64,000 nucleotides of DNA, taken from positions 11,664,413-11,728,412 of the forward strand of contig CM065301.1 of assembly GCA_032871835.1 (NCBI GenBank). The letters run 5' to 3'. Shown piece after piece: positions 12,509-23,349 of this stretch; positions within the stretch are counted from its first letter, which is position 1; each line of letters opens with the position of its first letter. The stretch comes from Dipteronia dyeriana (taxonomy: Eukaryota > Streptophyta > Magnoliopsida > Sapindales > Sapindaceae). The notes beneath the pieces were generated by a model. It saw only the letters and a list, made by a program, of their open reading frames with translations, did no database searches and had not been told where the DNA came from. A program made the position numbers and the translations under genes.

Positions 12509-12722
12509 GGATTTTGATCCTCTCCTCATCTTTTGTGTCATCACCTCGTCCTCATCTAAATCAATGGTGTTGATTAATTCTATCTTATTGTAGTGCATGT
12601 AAAGATATAAAAATTAATATAAATAATCTACACCATTGATTTGGCATGTTAGACACTTTATAATAGATTATAAAGGTGAGGACAATGTGATGATACAAAA
12701 GATGAGGAGATGATCCAGATCC
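12509..12722. mobile_element. MULE-like MITE with perfect 9-bp target duplication
   Basis: Inverted ends of about 50 bp: GGATTTTGATCC, CTCCTCATCTTTTGTGTCAT on the left and its complement on the right. It is flanked on both sides by AATAATAAA (12500-12508 and 12723-12731). The 9-bp duplication and long inverted repeats fit a non-autonomous Mutator-like element. Confidence 0.75.
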
Positions 12723-12731
12723 AATAATAAA

Positions 12732-13915
12732 TACACCGAAGTGTTTATCAAAATCACTGAAAATAATTAAATAGTCTAAACTCTATACATAAAATGCTAA
12801 AATGAAAAATATATTTTGAAAATCAAATTGAGATGACATCAGTACTCTATTTACATAGCATTTGATGGAAATGCTAATACACCAGCAACTTTTTAACTTC
12901 ACACTAAAAAAAAAACATTTTAACTATTTAATTTGCACAATTATTGACGTAGGGACATTATTTAGGGGTTCAAAACTGTACCATTTTAAAGTTTAATTTA
13001 GTACAAATATATATATAATCAGCTGATTTGATTTGTTGTTTTTTCCCCTCTAATTCCATATATAACTTTAAATATAAAAAAGATACAATAATTGAAGGAA
13101 AGGAAAGTAAAAATAACCTTTTGATCTATAGCTTGAGTGCTTGACTACACCTACCATAATTTTACTACTTTATTATGTTTATGTCTGGATTATGCAATAA
13201 TTGTCACATTTTATAGTTTATTAATTAGTATATTCTTATTACAAATCGCCTATTAACTCATGTGGTAACGTATCTCTCACTGCATTCTTTTTTGAAAAGT
13301 CTGTAGATTAGTAAGGTCTCGAATGAGCCCCCTGCCCTAACTGTATTAACTTGTTGGATTTGCTCTCATTACATGTTAGTAGTGTGTTATTCGAGTGTTA
13401 CCACAGTGTATTTTAATGTTAATAGCATATATAAGATACTAAGATGTTTTCTCTCTAGTGGTGTAACTCTTTGTAAAAGTATATATTCGAACCACATATT
13501 TACTTGGATACGGAGTTAAAAAAAATTACGACATGTTTATTTGTAATTTCATTATGATTAATTGATTATTTCTATGTGAAAAATTTATATCCTAAAATTT
13601 TGACTTATATACTTGATTCTAGATTTTAGCATCTCATAAGAATTTGTTATCGATTATAATCTCTTAAAAAAATAATTTTTAATAATTTTTTTTTTTTTGA
13701 AACTACATAAATTTTATTAAGAGAAAAACCAAAACAAGCGTAACCAGTGCAAACAAAAGCAAATTTTATGTGAGATTATATTTAAATTTTATTTTAGACT
13801 CCTAAAATATTATCAACTTAAAAGAATATAGTTAAAAGCATAAATTAAATGTTACCCAAAAAAATCTTTAGTAGTTTATAATTCTAGATTGTTCCTTTAT
13901 ATATATATATATAAA
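12732..13915. other. AT-rich spacer
   Basis: No gene seen. A short AT microsatellite lies just before 13916. Confidence 0.4.
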
Positions 13916-14834
13916 GACGAATTGCATAAACATCCCTAAGGTTATCCATAATTACAAGCATCTGACACATGTAGGTATATTTACACAAACTCTACCTAAC
14001 ATTTGAGAAATGTTGCCTAAACATCCTCTGTTGTAAGATCTCTTCCATTAAGTTCTAAGTTCTAACGTTCGATGGTCAACGGTATAAAAACTCTACAATA
14101 TCCCTTATTTTTATTTTTTTTAATAATTAAATAATTAATAAATACTAAATAAAATACTAAAAAAATCTTCTTCTTTTTTTCATTTTTTATAGATAAATTA
14201 ATTTAAAAGAAAAAAATTACAACGATATCTAAAATCAGAATCCCAAAAAAAAAAAAAAAAAAACTCAATTATGAAAACTCAAATCCAACCATAAAAAATC
14301 GCACTATTAACTTCAAGTCATCCGTAACAAATTCCATCCACAAAAGCCCACAATCTTCAAACATCCCAACCTCACAAATTACAAAAAAAAAAAAAAAAAG
14401 TAAAAATGTTAAAAGGTAAAAAAGGAATCATCGCCATTTGCAACAAATGCTAGAGTTCAAGTTGGTGGCCAATCAAGAGCAGCTTAACGTGAGCGTGATC
14501 CATCAGCTCTGTATTGTCTCCATGGAGATTTTTCTTCATCTGCCCAATATTCTTGAACTCGTCGCACCCATCAAGATATAGGCTCTAGATCTCTATTTTT
14601 AATTTTTTTTATAATACAAATGTTTTAAATAATAAGTTAATTATAAAGTAAATATTTCTTTCAATTTATTTTTATTTGATCAAAAATAACATAATACTCC
14701 CGGCAGTTAGAATTTAACGGATGAAATCTAATAGCAGTGATGTTCGTGTAACATTTCTCAAATATAAAGTAGAGTTCAATTCACCCTGCTATTCCTAATC
14801 TTGGGCATGTTGGGCATGTTTGTTCAATTCACCC
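13916..14834. mobile_element. Long-inverted-repeat MITE, possible Pack-MULE
   Basis: The left arm (GACGAATTGCATAAACATCC, later ACATTTGAGAAATGTT) is matched by the inverted right arm (AACATTTCTCAAAT and CAAACATGCCCAA up to CAATTCACCC). The interior at about 14430-14590 is clearly GC-richer than the arms and has open frames on both strands (for example 14449-14586), suggesting a captured gene fragment that I cannot name. No clean target duplication was found because the flanks are AT repeats. Confidence 0.55.
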
Positions 14835-15159
14835 GTGTATATATATATATAAATTTTAGTAACCAAACCCCTAACTAAACGAAGTGCACGTGGCAATAGA
14901 GTATGGCCGGAAATAATTAGAATGCAAAAAAAAAAAGGTTTAAAAACATGTCAATTATTAGTTAAATTGGTTGTATCGGTAGGCAGAGGGGATTCGAATT
15001 TTATCATTTATAAGACCCTGATGATCATGAATTCATGAGTGTGCTCTTAGTTATAGTAAGAGCATTTCCAATACAGATGTTTCTTGTGAAAAAAATATAT
15101 GATAATTTATAAGATAAATAGACTGTCTGTTAATATTTGTATCTTTAATGTAGCCATGT
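14835..15159. other. Spacer left of the gypsy element
   Basis: No gene seen. GTAAGAGCATTTCCAATACA at about 15056 resembles a MITE end (GAGCATCTCC type). Confidence 0.3.
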
Positions 15160-15691
15160 TGTAGAACTAGAAAATCCTACGGTCAAAATTGTAGAGTTCG
15201 GGATACCGACAAATCATAGATAATGCTTGTCGAGTCATGAGTGGTGTCTTTTGGAGAACCTTAGGTTCATTTGGACTGAGCGTGGAGAGTATTTAAGATG
15301 AGGTTCCGGTGGCCAGAATATTGAATTGAGAGAGTGATATTTTTATCAAGTGATTTCTCTTGAGTCAGGAATGATGGGACTGAATCCTCGGCCTCTTTTG
15401 GAGAGGAAGGTGTTATTTATAGTGTTTGTAGTCTAAACCCTTAAGTGAGGTCTCTTTAGTTGGTTATATGCAATTACTCTCCATAATTCTTTATTTTTAT
15501 AGGATTCCATTATTGTCATTCATAGCCAATTTGAATTGGCAGTTACAATTGTTTTATAAATGAAAGACTTGGTCAACTAGCAATCAAGTTGGCCGATGAC
15601 ATGAGTTTGGGTCATGGGTCAGACCCTCGGGCTTTGGGATTTCGTATTGAGCCTGAGCCTATTTTTAATTGTGTTATTTGTTGCTACTACA
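15160..15691 (-). repeat. 3' LTR of the gypsy element
   Basis: 532 bp, colinear with 17931-18462. It starts TGTAGAACTAG and ends GCTACTACA on the plus strand. The polypurine tract (complement of 15692-15715) adjoins its right side, making it the 3' LTR in element sense. Confidence 0.82.
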
Positions 15692-15904
15692 GTTAGCCCC
15701 TCACTCTCTGAGTTGAAGTCTTCAAGTTAGAGAGTGAATTGTTTCGATAGAACTCCTACGTTGAACGATCTACAAGATAGTCGTTTGTAGTTTCCAATGT
15801 TAGTTGGATAATAAAATCGTAGGTTGGATTGTTTTGATAGCCCCATTTTTTTTGTAGCCCCCATAAGATGTTAGAATTTATCTGTTTTGTCCACTTATTT
15901 TTTC

Positions 15905-17090
15905 AGTGAGACATTACATGGCGAATTTCGGTTCGACTCGACAACGAGTCATTACATAGTGAATTTCCGCTCGACATATAGCTCGACGGAGAGCCATTAC
16001 ATGGAGAATTTTGGCTCGACTTGGAGTTCATAATGTAGCTCAATGGATAGTCATTACTTAGAGAATTTCACTCGACATATAGCTCAACGGAGAGCCATTA
16101 CATGGAGAATTTCGGCTCGACTTGGAGCACAAAATGTAGCTCGACGGAGAGCCATCACTTGGAGAATTTCGGCTCGACGGAGCTCAAAATGTAGCTCGAC
16201 GGAGAGCCATTACTTAAAGAATTTCACTCGATGGAGAACCATTACATGGAGAATTTTGGCTCGACATAGCTCAAAATGTAGCTCGACGGAGAGCCATCAC
16301 CTGGAGAATTTTACTCGACATGTAGCTCGACAGAGAGCCATTACATGGAGAATTTCGGCTCGATAGAGCTCAAAATGTAGCTTGACGGAGAGCCATCACT
16401 TGGAGATTTTCACTCTACATGTAGCTCGACGGAGAGTCATTACATGGAGAATTTCGGCTCGACAGAGCTCAAAATGTAGCTCGACGGAGAGCCATTACTT
16501 GGAGAATTTTGACTCGACAGAGCTCAAAATGTAGCTCGATGAAGAGACATTCCTTGAAGAATTGTACTCGACATGTAGCTCAACGGAGAACCATTACATG
16601 AAGAATTTCACTCAACATGTAGCTCAATAATGAGCCTTTACATGGAGAATTTTGGCTCGTCATGTCGGTCGACGATGAGCCTTTTCATGGAGAATTTCAG
16701 CTCGACATGTAACTCGACAACGAGCCTTTACATGAAGATTTTTGGCTTGTCATGTCAGTCGACAATGAGAATTTTCATAGAGAATTTTGGCTCGTCATGT
16801 TGGTCGACGATGAGCCTTTTCATGGAGAATTTCAACTGGACATGTAGCTCGACAATGAACCTTTACATGGAGAATTTTGGCTTATCATGTTGGTCGACGT
16901 GGCTTGACATGTAGCTCGACAATGAGCCTTTACATGGAGAATTTTAGCTCGACATGTAGCTAGACAATGAGCCTTTCATGAAGAATTTTGGCTCGTCATG
17001 TCGATCGACGATGAGCCTTTACATGGTGAATTTCAGCTCAACTTTGAGCATAAAATGTAGCTTGACAGAGAGCGATACTACAATGAATTT
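15905..17090 (-). repeat. Satellite-like tandem array in the 3' UTR of the gypsy element
   Basis: Over twenty diverged copies of a core GAGCCATTACATGGAGAATT bounded by GCTCGAC spacers. In the left part (about 15905-16620) the core alternates with short linkers, giving units of about 44 or 55 bases. In the right part (about 16620-17030) the core becomes GAGCCTTTACATGGAGAATT with GCTCGTCATGTCGGTCGAC linkers, giving 45-base units that alternate in 90-base pairs. Open frames across it (16043-16366, 16630-16914) simply translate the repeat and are not thought to be genes. Confidence 0.88.
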
Positions 17091-17249
17091 CATTGTAGGT
17101 GTAGAGTGATATAACATACAATCAAGTTGTGGTTCGATGGAGTATCGTAAATTTAGTTTGACGTAGATCTAGTGCTCAATATGAATTCAGTAGACAAACA
17201 AATCATTGATAGCAACGTAAAATCATGGCAAAAGTTTTGAATAATATAT

Positions 17250-17930
17250 CAAAGATCCATCTAAATTTTCACGCATTTGACAACACAAAATAAAAAAGAA
17301 CATTTCAGAAAATATATTAACCTTTTCATGATTTGTTCCATCAACACTGTGGAGAATTGTGAATCATCTTTTAAGTTTGGGTGCAGATATGACAAGCTTT
17401 GGAACTCTAAACAATTTTTTTTACCAATATAACTGAAATCTAGATACAATTAATCTGAAAAGAGATCACCTTTTGCAAGCGATTTGACACTGTAGATATA
17501 CAAATTTTTCGAAGTTGAAAAGCCAAATGTGTTTGGTGTAAAATTTCCCACCTTGAGAGTCTTCAAATCTCTTGCAGTTTTTCAATATCAGTTTCAAGAT
17601 GTTCAAGACCATGTGAGTTGGCATGCGGATCGAGCCTAGGCAATTCTCAATCTTCGAAACTTCCCAAATCGAAATATGTAGTGTGGATATTAGTCCAGTA
17701 ATACCGCCATGTTTTGGACAAAATGCATGTTTGGATAGCGGCGTTTGTTTCCATCATTCGCATTGGTTCAACATGATTGTATGAGGGTAGGTCGACATCT
17801 ACTCTTGTCTGTTGAGTTAAGTATTGAGATTCATTGGAGAGGGTGTTTGAGCCATTTCGTCTGATGTATATTTCTATAAATTTGTTAGTTTCACAAAAAT
17901 GATTGTCAGGCCCCACGGTGGGTGTCAAAC
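17250..17930 (-). pseudogene. Captured F-box/LRR gene fragment inside the gypsy element
   Basis: On the minus strand the frame at 17647-18120 ends with METNAAIQTCILSKTWRYYWTNI followed by YFDLGSF. This matches the second half of plant F-box domains of the FBD/LRR class (pattern: ..AVQTCVLSKRWRYLWT..). Further minus-strand stretches to about 17250 (for example KTLKVGNFTPN, LSYLHPNLKDD) look like broken leucine-rich-repeat sequence, but this part is weak. The upstream part of the frame runs into the primer-binding region and LTR, so it is not a real start. No complete F-box remains. It lies in the same sense as the retrotransposon. Confidence 0.55.
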
Positions 17931-18462
17931 TGTAGAACCAGGTAATTCTACGGTCAAAATTATAGAGTTCGGGGCATCGATAAGTCGTAGGTAATGCTTG
18001 TCGAGTCATGAGTGGTGTCTTTTGGAGAGCCTTAGGTTCGCTTGGGCTGAGCGTGGAGAATATTTGAGATGAGGTTCCGGTGGCCGGAATATTGAATTGA
18101 GAGAGTGATAATTTTATCAAGTGATTTCTCTCGAGTCGGGAATGATGAGACCGAATCCTCCACCTCTTTTGAAGATGAGGGTGCTATTTATAATGTTTGT
18201 AGTCTAAACCCTCAAATGAGGTCTCTTTAGTCGGTTATATGCAATTACTCTTCGTAATTCTTTGTTTTTATGGGATTCCATAATTGCTATTTATAGTCAA
18301 TTTGAATTGGCAATTACAATTGTTTTATAACTAAAAGACTTGGTCAACCAGCAAACAAGTCGGCTGGTGACATGAGCTTGGGTCATGGGCCGGACCCTTG
18401 GGCTTTGGGATTTCGTATTGGGTCTGAACCTATTTTTAATTGTGCTAATTTTAGTTACTACA
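17931..18462 (-). repeat. 5' LTR of the gypsy element
   Basis: 532 bp, starting TGTAGAACCAGG and ending AGTTACTACA on the plus strand. The primer-binding-site complement lies immediately to its left, making it the 5' LTR in element sense. Confidence 0.82.
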
Positions 18463-18898
18463 CGTCTACACATGTCTATTCAAGCTCTTGATGTGACACA
18501 AAGAAAATATTAGATACTGTCAATATGACTATCTACTTTCAAAAGATCTTGAATATCTATTTTTGAGGCTGATTCATCATTTGAGATAAATATTGATAAA
18601 CTGTTAAACATTAATTTGTTTGGTTAAAAATAAAATAATAAAAAATAAAATAACTAGATAAGCTATTAATCAAATGTATTTTCAATAGAAGTATTGGAGA
18701 CGGGTTTTTATTTGGTTTTCTATTAAGTAGATTAATTTTTATACTGTTTAGGAAGCAAGTTGATAATATTGATATATTACTATTTATTATGTAAACCATT
18801 TTTATATTAGAGATGTTTTAATCTTAAAACAAAATAATTTTCTTATTTATTTATTTTTACAAGGCTCATTTGACAATTTGTTTCATAGCAATGTTATT
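18463..18898. other. AT-rich spacer
   Basis: No gene seen between the gypsy element and the GC-richer block. Confidence 0.4.
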
Positions 18899-19536
18899 TT
18901 AAGAGCAAGTCTTTCCATAGAAAGCCTTTTCGGGCAACCGCTTCAATCTCTTCGCCACGATTAGGTTCGTGAAGTTACCTACTTAAGAGGTTACATTAAT
19001 GTACTTCCCGTATGGAGTGACTTGCACAATCTGCTTATAGCTTATAGTATACTGGTCCCAGCTCTTGCTTCAGGAACTCATGGTTACATGGTATCGTCCG
19101 CTATTCGACAGTGCTCTCATAACGAATTGATAGGTAACGATCACGGGAAGACATTTTCTTCTTGCTTGCCTAATCAGTTGAACCCGGGTGATCTTTATCA
19201 ATCCATTGCCTATTGTCTTGTCCCCCGGAAGAAGCCGCTCCACTTTGGTGCGCAGCGCTCGCTCCTGAGGGAACCAAAGATTCATGGGGGTCGTTTGGGT
19301 TGGGTCCTCGGGCCTTAACTAAATCAACGTTCAATCCAACCTTGAGGGAAGGCACCGTAGCAACATCCTTATAATATTAGGCACATTGTAAACACAAAGA
19401 AGGGACACCTTTTCCCAACTGACATCGTAAATCCAATAACACTTGTTACTTACAAGGCGGGGAAGATCAACTTGTCTTTACCTTTTAGTTATCATACCAT
19501 GAGGACGAGCCCGGATTGTAGTTCTGGTGGACAAAA

Positions 19537-19805
19537 TCGTTGCTAGGGGAAGAAGTTGGGCGAGTAGGGCATTGTCTTACGCAGACAGGTTGCAATTGAT
19601 TAATTCCATTCTTTTTGCCATCCAGACTTACCAGTCACCCTTGTTCATTTAGCCTAAAAGTGTGATTAAGCAGGTGGAGCAAGTTCTTCGAAATTTCTTG
19701 TGGAAGGGGAGTGACCTCAGTCATGGTGGGGCAAAGGTTACCTGGGCGAGTATTTGTCTTCCTAAGCAGGAGGGTGGTCTTGGGTTTGCTTTGATGATGG
19801 GTAGG
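19537..19805 (+). pseudogene. LINE reverse-transcriptase C-terminal fragment
   Basis: Reads GRSWASRALSYADRLQLINS, ILFAIQTYQSPLFI, a stop, then VEQVLRNFLWKG, GGAKVTWASICLPKQEGGLG. This is the conserved region after the reverse transcriptase of plant non-LTR elements (pattern: LSYAGRLQLI, FLWSG, KVAWxxVCxPKxEGGLG). An in-frame TAG and both truncated ends make it a relic. It sits in the GC-richer block. Confidence 0.75.
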
Positions 19806-20257
19806 CTTGTTGTGCTTTTGCTTTTATGTGGGCTTTCATCGAGGAAAACAGGCTTGATAGGCCCAAGTCTTCATTTGTAGGACACTGATTGGCTTTACTT
19901 TAAAGGATAGGTTCCATCCACTCCCTGAAAATAAGATCAAACTGGTATGCCATTCATGCTTCTTTACAGTACGAGAACATATTTACAGTGAAAGCTACTG
20001 GTCACACATATCTTCTTGCCAATATATCCTTTCCTTAGAATGAATGTGCAGCTACTTCTCCAGGAAGTAACAGCTGATTCAGGAGTCATTACCGGAGAGG
20101 GAGCATTACCCTTCACCCTTCCATTCCAATGATCATGAGTCCCCTTCTTCATTTCCTTCTCAGACATGGAACTTTCTTTCCTCTTCTTACAGTCGAGAGA
20201 CTACTTCCCTCTCCCAATTGCAGAACTTCTGGTAGATGCAATGACCGGCCCTACCCT

Positions 20258-20455
20258 TTATGAACGGTTATTCCGGTTACATTCAAATCCGGATGGATCC
20301 CGAAGACGAAGAACTCACAGCGTTTAGGACGCCCAAATGGGTCTTTTGCTAGAAAGTGATGCCCTTCGGCCTAAAGAACGTTGGGGCAACCTACCAGAAG
20401 ACTACCATTCCATTTTTTACGACATCATGCATGAGGCGGTCAAGTTCTACTTTTA
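20258..20455 (+). pseudogene. Ty3/gypsy reverse-transcriptase fragment
   Basis: Reads FMNGYSGYIQIRMDPEDEEL, TAFRTPKWVFC, a stop, KVMPFGLKNVGATYQ, and then after a frame change HSIFYDIMHEAVKFY. This corresponds to the gypsy sequence around DGYSGYNQI to VMPFGLKNAGATYQ and the segment just before the YVDD box. It carries one stop and one frameshift and has no LTRs nearby. Confidence 0.8.
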
Positions 20456-22576
20456 CATACTTTTGAATTTGAATTCTTCTCCCTGCATCTAAATGAGGAC
20501 GGTCCGCTTTGGTTGAGTCATTTCTTGGCAGACAGACTGATACTGACATTCCAAGGAAAGGGAAATGGGAAGGAACGTATGTCGAATAGTCGTTGGCTTT
20601 GAAAAATATCAAACCACATAAGCCCCGCACGGGTCGACAACCGGCTAAGCTCGCTTCTTCCAAGGGCTCCTCAGGACATTCTCCTTTCTGGATCTTTTAC
20701 GACCAGGAGAATTCAAATATATGTAGGCGTAAGATGTACTCCTCAAATATTGCTGAGCTAGACCTTTCAGTTTTCGACGTTGCTGAACCATGGTCAGATT
20801 GCCACACCTACACAAAGGAAGGCTATTCCAAAGACTGCGAAGAATCTGAATGAGGCTATGAGAAGGAAGCCGTTGCTAAAGCTGATGGTGATGGTGGGTG
20901 CTAATGTCTTGTGGTGAACTACAAGCGAAAAAGTGCCATCCAGGTTGAGGATGAACTACTTTAGTTGAGTCTTCAAACAAAAACTAGGCAAGGGCTCAAT
21001 CTCAAGATCACGAGCGTTCCGCTTCCCAATCTTGGACCTCAAACTCTTGCTTTTGGGACTAGTTAGTAGGGACTTCACGTGCTCTCATCTTATGATAAAG
21101 GATCAGAGTCAGAGAACAAACAGGCCCTGACAAACCGGCGACCCCTAAGGAGCTGAGCTGTGCCTCTTTGATTCAGAGACTTACCCGCTTCAGGAACCAC
21201 GTACCCAGATTGAATATCATTCTTAACACGAAAATCGGGGCCAAATGCTAGGATAAGTGGTTTTCTCTTTTCCGAGAAGGGGTCACACCCCTATTATTCT
21301 ATTAAGCCCTTCAGGTTGGTACCTTCACCCTTGGACCTTTCCGAAGGATGGCACTTTCTATTCTATATTTTATTGCAACTCTCGAGCTTCTATACCAACG
21401 AGAGAGGAAAGAAGTAGCGAGACTGGTACGAAGAGGAAGTTGCAACCCCCGAATCAACTAATAGGCTAGCTGCATCACTCAACGAATAGGAATCCGAGAA
21501 GTCAAATAGAGGGGAATTGGGCAGATGACTAGGAGAATAGGGTGGATGTCTCCCTCTCTTCCTTGATAAGGGGATGAGGAAGATACGAATAGGACCGAAA
21601 AGAGTCTGAGCTCAAAGGCATTGGCATGACTCCCCTCGACCGTAAATGTGAGTTCAAATCAAAAGGATTGACCGAGGGAACTTTCTCAACTTTCCAGTCG
21701 AGTTAGCTCACTTCCTCAACTTTTAGAGGATCAATCAAGAGTGTAGTCGGGTGGCTTTACTTCTTATTGACTATTTACTATAAAGGAAAGTGAGCCTCTT
21801 TAGCTTGAGCACGATCTGTTGCGGATGAATGGAGGGTTCTTGCTGCTTTAGGCTCTTTTATTGAAGTTTTTTATGATTGCATTAGATGCTACAAACGAAG
21901 GATTTGGATAGAGGAAACTTGTCATAGAATTGATGTTTCAATTAAGGCTTCTTCTTTTTTTCTAAATCGCGAGTTTAAGGGGTCGGATGGATCAAGTACG
22001 GCCTCTAAAAACATACGAGAATCGGCTTTTTTAGTAGCATCTGTCCTTCCCGGCCAACCTTGAAATATTTAATCAAAAGTGGTTTTGTTTTGACGACATA
22101 ATGAAATGATACATGGTAGTGGTACACATCAATTGATGGCCGTCTCGATCTGTTACAAAAACAGGGAAGGTTTTTAAGGGTATCGTCAGACGTGAATTGA
22201 TATGTGGAAATGCTTATTTTTGTGATTTTATTCTTGTTCCAACCTACCAACAATTATAAGCAATTTGTTTTTTAATATATATATATTAAAAATTCTGGAG
22301 TGTTTTTTCTTATTTCAAAAGTACTTGAAGATAATCTAAATCGTTTAAACTAAGAAAAGCACTTGATATTTGTTTATATAGCAAATTACTATATGAAAAT
22401 GCTTCTCAAAGAAGTCTAACGAGTGAAGTAAAGCAACGAATTTTTTTTTCAAAAAATTAACTAAAAGATTCTTATGAGAAAAAATTAGAATATTATAAAA
22501 TTTTCTAAAAGGGGTATTTAATTTTAAAAATATATACCGTTTTGACGACATTTTCCAAAATACCTAAAAACTTTAA

Positions 22577-23349
22577 GAGTTCGTCCTGTAAGAGGTTTTC
22601 AGTTGCTGTTTTTCGAAAATAAAAATGAAAATGAAAATGAAAACAGTATTTTTGGTTTCAGTTTCAAATTCCGAAAACGCGTCTGATAGCATATACTGAA
22701 AGCTGTATTTTGAAAATGAAAACGGAAAAAACGAGTATGGTAAGTTAACCGAAAACCATCAAAAATTGATTACATAATTAACCAACATAATTTTTGTATT
22801 GTAATTTTTAAATTAAACAAAAGTAACACATCAAAAATTAATTAAAAAAAACATATCAAAAAATGAATTAATCAAAACTAAACTCTTAAATTATAAATAA
22901 ATAATTACAATATATATATTACTATATAATTTTTTTATATTTTTATATATAATATATTTCATTATAATATTTGATATTATATATATATAACATTATATAT
23001 ATATATTATTTTATTAATAATATATTATATTATAATATAAATATATTATAATATATATAATAATTATAATATTATATATATATACCTAGCCATATGAAAC
23101 GTATAATAGTACAATTAATAGTTAAAAAAATAATTTTTGTTATATAAAGAAAGTGAAAAACAAAAACGAAAATAAAAAATAAGTATTTTGTGTTTTTCAA
23201 ATCTTTCACTTTTAACATTGGTTTTGCTTTTCATTTTTTTTTTTCGTTTTTTTAAAACAAAATGAAAAACGGTTAACGAACGCGTTTTCGAAATCGTTTT
23301 TGAAAAATAAAAACGAAAACAGATTGAAAAACAGTTGCATGACAGGGCC
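22577..23349. mobile_element. PIF-like non-autonomous element, 773 bp
   Basis: Flanked by TAA on both sides (22574-22576 and 23350-23352). The left end reads GAGTTCGTCCTGTAAGAGG and the complement of the right end GGCCCTGTCATGCAACTG. Subterminal blocks of GAAAATGAAAAC on the left are mirrored by TTTTTATTTTCGTTTT-type blocks on the right. The middle (22900-23090) is nearly pure AT. The terminal repeats are degenerate, so the assignment rests on the TAA duplication and general symmetry. Confidence 0.5.

Larger units (their letters stand above)
15160..18462 (-). mobile_element. Non-autonomous Ty3/gypsy (Tat-like) LTR retrotransposon
   Basis: Two direct repeats of exactly 532 bp (15160-15691 and 17931-18462) begin TGTAGAAC and end CTACA, the TG...CA pattern of LTRs. 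The element reads on the minus strand. Next to the right LTR the complement is TTTGACACCCACCGTGGGGC, close to the TGGCGCCCACCGTGGGG-type primer-binding site of many plant gypsy elements. Next to the left LTR the complement is AGAGAGTGAGGGGC, a polypurine tract. No gag or pol is present. Between these lie an F-box fragment and a tandem array, the latter at the 3' UTR position. The flanks CATGT and CGTCT do not match well, so no target duplication is proven. The two LTRs differ at many positions, so it is not recent. Confidence 0.82.
18899..22062. other. Probable organelle-derived insertion (NUMT-like block)
   Basis: Base composition shifts abruptly to about 45-48% GC in sampled stretches, against roughly 25-30% on both sides, and returns near 22060. 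The text resembles angiosperm mitochondrial intergenic DNA: mixed composition, no poly(A/T) tracts or AT repeats, and dead LINE and gypsy reverse-transcriptase relics, which are common in plant mitochondrial genomes. I did not recognise a conserved mitochondrial gene, so the origin is inferred. Frames at 19022-19318, 20391-20663, 20593-20853 and 21257-21469 are not recognised proteins. Confidence 0.5.

Noticed and set aside
15905..17090. Tandem array considered as a CRISPR array or as a repeat-protein gene
   Set aside because: Units are contiguous and diverged with no unique spacers, the genome is a plant, and open frames merely translate the repeat.
15160..18462. 532-bp direct repeats considered as a simple segmental duplication
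   Set aside because: TG...CA ends, a primer-binding-site match and a polypurine tract at the correct sides point to LTRs.
20391..20853. Frames in the GC-richer block considered as mitochondrial genes
   Set aside because: No recognisable mitochondrial protein; part of one is antisense to the gypsy relic.
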